DNA from: Typha latifolia
Taxonomy: Eukaryota > Streptophyta > Magnoliopsida > Poales > Typhaceae
Reading direction: 5' to 3'
Assembly: GCA_019914945.1 (NCBI GenBank)
Contig: CM034104.1
Location: forward strand, 8,606,046-8,670,045
Length of the DNA stretch: 64,000 nucleotides
Shown: in pieces, positions 58,024 to 64,000 of the stretch
How positions within the stretch are numbered: the first letter of the stretch is position 1
Layout: every line of letters starts with the position of its first letter
Translations under genes and position numbers: made by a program
Notes under the pieces: generated by a model
Databases searched by the model: none
Told to the model about the DNA's origin: nothing
What the model saw: the letters and a program-made list of their open reading frames with translations, nothing else

Positions 58024-58369
58024 TCTTTGACATTTGTGTCAAAAAGGGGTAGAGTGTCTTGGTGTCTAGGTGTGTAGGGGAAGCATGGTAATAGGGGGAG
58101 TTTATTAGAGTCTTTCTGTCGTTCTAACCTTGCTTATAACTTTGCTTGGAGGAATTGTTAAGTTTGTCTGTTTTAAGTACTTTTGAACTTATGCTCCATT
58201 GATAACTTGTATTTGGATTGTTTATTCATTTCAAGTTATTTTCACTTGATATTGGATTGGTATATGTTTATTTGCAGGGATTGATGTGTAAAATATTCTA
58301 GACTTGTTGATTGCTCAATTTGAAGTCTTTGTAATATCTTGTAACCTAGGTGTTTTGTTACAAATTGCC

Positions 58370-58380
58370 AAAGGGGGAGA
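58370..58380 (+). promoter_or_regulatory. Polypurine tract of the SIRE element
   Basis: AAAGGGGGAGA lies directly before the 3' LTR start (TTGTTAGC). It is the expected primer for plus-strand DNA synthesis. Similar GGGGGAG tracts occur at about 57860 and 58095. Confidence 0.88.
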
Positions 58381-58381
58381 T

Positions 58382-59410
58382 TGTTAGCTTTTTATTTCTT
58401 GGCAATTGTGTACAAAATATTCTAAGTGTATTTTTTTATGTATATGAGCTTTAAACAAGTCTAGAATATCTCTGGTTTGAAGAATTGCAAGATTATTAGA
58501 GAAAAGCCGTTGAGTTCCCACCGCGTTCGAACGCGGAATCTACGTTCACACAGACAGAGAGCCGCGTTCACAAACGCGTTCGAACGTGGAATCTGCGTTC
58601 ACACAGACAGAGAGCCGCATTCACACAGATAGAGAGCCGCGTTCACAAACGCGTTCGAACGTGGAATCTGCGTTCACACAGACAGAGAGCCGCATTCACA
58701 AATGCGTTCGAACGCGGGTACTTGCGTTCACACAGACCAAGAGTTGTGTTCACAAACGCGTTCGAATGCAACTCGAAGAATTCAAGTTGTCGCGTTCGAA
58801 CGCACTCGGGCCCGTTCGAACACACCTGAGATCAAGTCATGCCGTTCGAACGCACCCGGGCCGCGTTCGAACGCACCAACGAAGTTTGATAAAATTGGAC
58901 TTTCGTGAGTACGGATAGGACTTGGATTTGGCTCTATCTTGGAGATCATATATAAGGATTGTGATGCTCTATCTCTAGTGTGGTTGAAGAAGCATTATTG
59001 AAGGAGACTTCTCGAGGCTACATCAGTTCTTCAACTAACAAGGTTCCACTCATCATTAAAAAATTAATCTTTCGTCTTAAGGGTTATCTAGACAAAAGAT
59101 CAATCTCGAGGGTTACTGAGATTGGACTTCAATCACGAGAAGCAGTGAATCGTGGGTTCTAGCGAGCAAGACTGAGAAGAACAAAGTCGTTTGGATCGAC
59201 GGGTTGTTTTGTGTGTCAAGACACTATTCTAGTGATTGGTTTTGATCCGAGTTTGGATCCGTGGTTTTTTCCCGTTTGGGTTTTTCCACGGTAAAATCTT
59301 GGCGTTCATCTCTGCTTTCGTTCTTAATATTTCTACGGACTTTTACTTAAGCAAACGAGTGATATCATTGCCTAGTATTTAGATACATACTTGTGTCTAG
59401 CGGTTTTTCA
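58382..59410 (+). mobile_element. 3' LTR of the SIRE element
   Basis: The 1029-bp LTR starts TGTTAGC after the polypurine tract and ends GGTTTTTCA. It carries a palindrome and tandem array at 58518-58880 and a TATA-like CATATATAAGG near 58948. It corresponds to the inverted LTR at 25471-26287 apart from the expanded array. Confidence 0.9.
58518..58770 (+). repeat. Tandem units in the SIRE LTR
   Basis: Units containing GCGTTCACACAGACAGAGAG and then CCGCGTTCACAAACGCGTTC recur about four times with variations. The other SIRE LTR (25471-26287) has no such expansion. Confidence 0.85.
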
Positions 59411-60049
59411 CTATCAAATCCGCATCGACTAGAAAGATGTACACAAAATGATGTGTCGAACTCACGATGGCCACTATGAGTTCTGAGTCATGCCGTTTGG
59501 GCTCATCAACGCACCGGCGACCTTCCAAGGGCTGATGAATAACCTTTTTCATCCACTCTTGCGTCAGTATGTGCTCGTCTTTTTTGACGATATTCCTACT
59601 AATCCGCAAGAATTGAGGGGATTCCTTGGGTTGACGGGGTACTATTAGTGATTCGTTGTCAATTACGACAAGATCACTGCCCTACTGACCTCCTTACTCA
59701 AAAATGGAGAGTTTCAACGGACAAGCAAAGCGACGGTGGTTTTCGAAGCATTGAAGATAGCTATGTCTACTGCACTAGTTTTGGCTTTGCCGGATTTCAG
59801 CAAGGCCTTCGTGGTAGAATGCGACGCCTCAGGTGCAGATATTGGAGCTATTTTAATGCAGAAGGGTAGGCTCGTGGCATATATAAGCAAGGCATTGTCA
59901 AACTAGTCATGACAATTATCCACCTACGAGTGTGAAATGCTAGCAATTTTGCATGCCGTCATCAAATGGCGACCCTATTTGATTGGTCGATGGTTTACTA
60001 TCCGCACGGACTAGTGTAGCTTACCCTACTTCATGGAGCAACGTGTGCA
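59411..60049 (+). pseudogene. Gypsy RT-RNase H remnant
   Basis: Starting inside the RT motif, the + strand reads [28 protein letters not shown], then the catalytic FFDDI near 59583. A deletion to [15 protein letters not shown] follows. RNase H follows with ALPDFSKAFVVECDASGADI, GAILMQKGRLVAYISKAL and YECEMLAILHAVIKW, including the catalytic D in ECDAS and E in YECEM. Stops are frequent. The remnant ends where LTR sequence begins near 60050. Confidence 0.85.
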
Positions 60050-61811
60050 ACCGATGTCGTCTCGAGCGTGGATACACATTATGGCGTCGTTTCATATTAT
60101 GTTAGTATTTTATTCAAAGAAAAAAAAGATTTATGTAGGTTGCCTTTGAATGCGGGTGGGTACGTTCGAACGCGCTTGTGAATGCTTGCAGGTGTTCACA
60201 AATACAGAGAAAGCAACTGGTGAGTTCGAACGTGGTTGGTAAAAATCCACTATTTCTAGTGTTAATAATTGTCATTTTTGAATTGTTTGGTTAGCCTCTT
60301 AAGGTATGGATGGCAACTAAAAAGAGGATATTAAAGAATTGAGTTTTCGCCCTAATCTTCTTCTTCTCCTTCTCTTTCGTTCCCTCATCCCACGGCTCCG
60401 CTGCCTCTAGCCTCCCTCGACCGGCCACTCACCCTAGTCCCTTAGGGGCGGCCCCCTCCTCTCTCATCTTTAGAACTCTCTACCTTCACTTGAACCCTTT
60501 CCATCATCTATAGTCCCTCCACCACCACCTTCCTTACTGGTGCCACCCCATTACCTCCGGCCTATCACCTCCATAATCCACCTAAGGTTCCATGCCCCCA
60601 TCCACGGATCCAAAGAATGGACTCCCTGATGTCCATCCACTTATCCAAAGATATCTCCAAGTTCCACCGTCCGATTCACCTGAAATTAGATTTGTTGAAA
60701 AGATATTTTCTAGGGCTACAGCTGATACGATTCGAACTTCACTAATATCGTCTCAAGCATAGTTACACTTTAGGGGTGTCTTTGTTTCTTGTTTTAAAAT
60801 TTAATTCCTAAGAAAATAAGTTTTCTATAAGTCGCATTCGAACGTGGGTGGAGTGCGTTCGAACGTGGTTGTGAACGCCTGCATCACGTTGAGAGAGTGT
60901 GAATTGTGCATTCAAACGCCGCATTCGAACGTGCTGTGATCGCCTATATCGCATTCGCAAATCCATAGAAGTGGGAAATAGGTGTGTTTGGTCGCACGTT
61001 CGAATGCCTGCATCGCATTCGCAAATCCAGAGAAGAGCGAACTAGGTGCATTTGAACGCGAGCAGGCGCATTCGAACGCGGTCAATGATAATGTACTGTT
61101 TAGGGTTAATTTTGAATTGTTTGTTAGCCCCTAAAGGATGTGGATGGCAACCATAGAGTCATTATTGAAAAATTGAGTTTTGCCTTGCCTCCTTCGTCCT
61201 CTTCGCTCTCGTTCTCTCAATCCCCGACGACGCCGCTTCTAACCTCCCTCGACTGGCCAATCACCCTAGTCCCTTAGGGGTGGCCCTCTCCTCCCCCTTC
61301 TTCTAATCTACCCAACACTTTCCCTAACCCTTCCATCCACCATAACCCTTCCACCACTACTTTTCACCAGTGCCACCCTATTAACACCGGTCCACCTCCA
61401 ACCACCATCATCCTAGTATCTCGTGCCTCCATCCACGGATCCTGATTAGACCCCCTGATGTTCATCCACTAATCAAACGATATCTCGAGATTCCCACATC
61501 CGATTCATCTGAAACTTGATTAGTGGGAAAGCTCTTTTCTGAGACTACAACATATTTAAATTTCACGTCAATCCGACGGTGGAATATTTCTAGATCTATT
61601 TACAAAATTCCATGCAAAGAATCAGTTCATATCTGAGAATTGGAAGAGATTGAACCTTAGCCAAAAAGGGAGATCATATCAACGGCATGTCAAAATTTCA
61701 CGTTGATCTGATGGCTATATTTCTAGGAATCCTCTTCTAAAGTTCCATGCAAGATCTTGTCCAAATCTAAAATGGGATAGATCAAACTTTAATCTAGGGA
61801 AGGTCATATCA
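60050..61811 (+). mobile_element. Outer F2-type LTR, 5' truncated and split by an inner LTR
   Basis: It begins within the F2 LTR (CCGATGTCGTCTCGAGCGTG; the first about 20 bp are missing), runs to 60722, and resumes at 61682-61811 (CATGTCAAAATTTCACGTTG to GTCATATCA). The motif array is at 60150-60235. It joins Gypsy RNase H sequence on the left. Confidence 0.72.
60723..61681 (+). mobile_element. Inner solo F2 LTR, TSD ACAGC/ACGGC
   Basis: The 959-bp unit starts TGATACGATTCGAACTTC and ends GATCATATCA. It is flanked by ACAGC (60718-60722) and ACGGC (61682-61686), a 5-bp duplication with one difference. It carries the palindrome array at 60835-61082. Removing it rejoins the outer LTR. Confidence 0.87.
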
Positions 61812-62481
61812 TATATGTGTGAACGCAAATCTAGCATTCGAATGACCGTATTTGAACGCTATCCATTTGCGTAAGAACGCACCTTCTAGAAACTATTTTA
61901 TTTTCCTAAAACATAAATAAAAATTGATACAAATTGAAGAAGTTCACTATGCCTCTAAATCAAGATCTGCAACAATTTAAAATTGAGAGAGATAGAATGG
62001 TAGGCTGATGTAAATCTAGCGTACTCGATGACATAGGGTGATGGCATCCATGAGCGATGGCTCATAATTTTTGCACGGTGATTCGATGATGTGGAGTCGA
62101 GGGCTCAGATGGTAGTACTAATGTGTGATACTAACCTATGTGATGGGCTTATAGCTAAGGTCCTTAGTCTGTTGTGGCGGAGAATCAGTCATGATGTTGG
62201 CCGAGTGATGGGCTGGTGATTCTATCGCTATGGTCTACCCTCCCTTAGGGGTATGTGTGTGGTCGGGCGTGAGTATTTGATGTGGCCTTCGGGCGTAGCT
62301 CTGCATGAGCCTAAGTTACAAACTCGGTAATCTAAGGTGATGCATATTATATAGTGTAGTATTAATATGGCCTATGGGAAAAGCTCAGTGTGAGCTTGAG
62401 ATTGAGGACATGTTAGTCCGTATTAGCACATGGCACGTTACTGTTTGCCAATGCATGTGCGCATTGAATGAGCATGATAAG
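61812..62481. other. Fragment with F1-like motifs, then unassigned DNA
   Basis: From 61812 to about 61930 the sequence resembles the - strand F1 LTR upstream region (GTGTGAACGC, CATTCGAATG motifs, then a TTTTATTTT segment). From about 61930 to 62481 there is no gene; a GCCTTCGGGC phrase near 62284 recalls the F4 LTR interior near 33040. Nothing else can be assigned. Confidence 0.4.
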
Positions 62482-62801
62482 TGTAACAACTCAATCTAAA
62501 AAGAAAATTTTAATTTTGGGCATGACGCGCCCGGTCACACTGTGGCCGGCCTCGTGCCCATGCAAACTGTGCATGCAGCTTGCGTGGTGGGGGTGCCACG
62601 CACCCGTTACCGCTGTCGCAACCCCCTCCACCGCCATCTCTCTCTCTCTCTCTTTAAATCTCCCTCTCTCTATCTATCTATCTCTCTCGGTCTCTCTCTC
62701 ACTCCACTCTCTCTCCACTCTCTCTCCACCCTCTTTCGCACTCCTCGTTGCGACATCGGCTGCGCCGCCACCTTCTAGAAGCCGTCGCGGCCGGTGAGAA
62801 G

Positions 62802-62810
<9 letters not shown>

Positions 62811-62873
<63 letters not shown>
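62811..62873. repeat. (CT)n microsatellite
   Basis: An uninterrupted run of about 30 CT units follows CCCTCTCCCTC. Reading frames across it are low-complexity artefacts. Confidence 0.93.
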
Positions 62874-62875
<2 letters not shown>

Positions 62876-62995
62876 CCCGAGCTCAGGCTCGTCGGAGCCG
62901 AGCCGCCGGCTGGCCAGCAGCGGTCGGTGCCCTCCCCGCCGGCCCCGGTCCGCAAGCTCCTCCCTCACCTCCTCTCTTTCTTATCTTCCTCTTCT

Positions 62996-63052
62996 CTTCT
63001 TCTTCTTCTTCTTCTTCTTCTTCTTCTTCTTCTTCTTCTTCTTCTTCTTCTT
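62996..63052. repeat. (TTC)n microsatellite
   Basis: About 18 uninterrupted TTC units lie within a pyrimidine-rich stretch that extends to about 63190. Confidence 0.93.
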
Positions 63053-63201
63053 TCTTATTTCTTCTTCCTTTCTCCTTTCTCCTTTCTTTCCCTCAGCTCC
63101 CCTTCTCTCTTCTTCTTCTTCTTCTCCTCCCTTCTTCTTCTTCTTCTGCTTTCTTTCTTTTTCTTCTTCCTCCTTTGTTTCTACTTCTTTCTTTTTTGCA
63201 T

Positions 63202-63256
63202 AGTGCTGGGCTCGGCCCAGCACTATAGCAGGTAGTGCTGGGCCGAGCCCAGCACT
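63202..63256. repeat. Paired perfect hairpins in the F4 LTR
   Basis: Two 23-bp hairpins with 10-bp arms AGTGCTGGGC/GCCCAGCACT lie at 63202-63224 (loop TCG) and 63234-63256 (loop CGA). The second is the exact reverse complement of the first, so together they form a larger palindrome around a 9-bp spacer. Confidence 0.92.
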
Positions 63257-64000
63257 AGTGACATTATTTTATTATCTACTTTATTTTATATTTATTTATT
63301 TATTTAATTAGGTATTACTTCCTTAATTAATGTAGATAAATTATTTAGACATTAATTATTTTAATAATAATATATATTCTTCAACATGATGATTATTAAT
63401 TATAAATATTACAATTAATGATTAACTAGGTTATAAAATATTATGCATAAATATAGATAATACTTATTTTGATGTAACTATGTATTTATATTTCTATTAG
63501 ATTAATAGATAGTGTTGTAAATTATAATTATTAGATTTATGTACTGATATTCATAATATATGAAATTTAAGTAATCTTAACAATTTATTATATACTATTG
63601 TGTGTAGAATAAGATACTAGTCTTATTAATTAATTAATTATTTTGCATAATTAAGTAAATACTATATAACTTCTAATTAATCAAAATAGACTAAGAAATA
63701 TAAATTTATTATAAATAGATCTTATCTATACTTATATCGCATTTATAATTATTTAGCTTTTACTTTATAATTATATATTTAGATTATTAAATAAAAAGAA
63801 ATGAACCTTTCCCCGTATATTATAACTAGCATTTTATAATAATAGTATGTCATAATATTCGAAAATACATATAATGTGAATTATGTACAAAGTAAAAGAA
63901 GTGATTTTAAACCAAATAAACTTTTATATTCTACTTGAATTAATTTTAATTGGATAAATGACTAATTAATATTACTTGAATATTTTTAGATCCCAAACCC

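Larger units (their letters stand above)
51964..59410 (+). mobile_element. SIRE/Maximus-like Copia element lacking its 5' LTR
   Basis: Gag with zinc knuckles and coiled coil, protease, integrase start, RT and RNase H appear in Copia order (integrase before RT). They are followed by an extra reading frame, a polypurine tract and a complete 3' LTR. The 5' LTR and gag N-terminus are missing at the 51963 junction and the integrase core is deleted. The 3' LTR continues straight into Gypsy RT sequence at 59411. Confidence 0.85.
62482..64000 (+). mobile_element. F4 LTR, continuing beyond the window
   Basis: It starts TGTAACAACTC and continues through CT and TTC microsatellites, the hairpin pair and an AT-rich part that matches 31331-32250. 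The right end lies outside the window. A start of the form TGTAACAMCY is shared with long plant Gypsy LTRs such as solo LTR C here. Confidence 0.65.

Noticed and set aside
17507..61811. Endogenous pararetrovirus or other viral insertion
   Set aside because: All reverse transcriptase regions belong to LTR elements with LTRs, PBS and integrase; no movement or coat protein domains are seen.
62674..63235. Long open frames on both strands across 62.67-63.24 kb
   Set aside because: They are translations of CT and TTC microsatellites (poly-Ser/Leu/Phe or Arg/Glu/Lys) inside an LTR; there is no domain or coding signal.
1..64000. Structural tRNA or rRNA genes
   Set aside because: No tRNA cloverleaf or rRNA sequence was recognised; the tRNA-like matches are only PBS sites complementary to initiator tRNA-Met.

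Overview
The window looks like nuclear DNA of a flowering plant: one intron-rich housekeeping gene, long AT-rich non-coding stretches, and about 45 kb of nested, decayed LTR retrotransposons of both Gypsy (chromovirus-like) and Copia (SIRE/Maximus-like) type. There are no bacterial operons and no CRISPR. The clade cannot be settled from the sequence alone.

Region 1 (1-15731, + strand) is the 3' part of a tRNA-dihydrouridine synthase gene (DusA/Dus20-like). Seven consecutive exons (1413-15731) join in one open frame across six GT-AG introns; the 5' exons lie upstream of the window. Two introns are swollen by solo LTRs: 1920-3982 (-) and 5265-7982 (-) in the first, and 8446-10714 (+) in the second. 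The first and third are related copies in opposite orientation on either side of an 82-bp exon. A perfect 97-bp tandem duplication sits just before the last exon. The sequence from 15732 to 17506 is intergenic.

Region 2 (17507-36900) is a pile of Gypsy elements. Plus-strand element 1 (17507-25455: LTR, PBS, gag, protease, RT, integrase, chromodomain tail) carries two solo LTRs, one in gag (TSD CGCAC) and one in RT (TSD ATTAC/ATTGC), and a foreign reverse-oriented LTR. An inverted SIRE LTR separates it from minus-strand element 2 (31325 to 26288). The 5' LTR of element 2 is cut by a long LTR of another family (31331-33704). A second Gypsy family follows: gag-protease at 33715-35821, then an LTR with a triplicated primer-binding region and a gag whose middle is inverted.

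Region 3 (37682-48317) is a structurally complete minus-strand Gypsy element 3, with two LTRs and a perfect TSD CCTTA. A 4.3-kb non-autonomous element (41131-45413, TSD CTAAT) is inserted between its protease and RT. That insert has both LTRs, a PBS, a gag start and a chromodomain tail, and about 1.3 kb of unidentified filler.

Region 4 (48318-64000) holds unassigned DNA, a minus-strand integrase fragment, a headless SIRE-like Copia element (51964-59410), Gypsy RT/RNase H debris, an LTR-in-LTR nest (60050-61811, inner TSD ACAGC/ACGGC) and the start of a long LTR with large microsatellites. The SIRE element carries an extra reading frame in the envelope position that resembles the 'putative plant transposon protein' domain.

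None of the retroelement reading frames is intact. Three signals deserve follow-up: tandem PBS copies that have become part of LTR 3' ends in two Gypsy families; dense arrays of the palindrome GCGTTCGAACGC and its variants in the presumed U3 regions of both Gypsy and Copia LTRs; and the SIRE extra reading frame with its own apparent promoter and leader intron.
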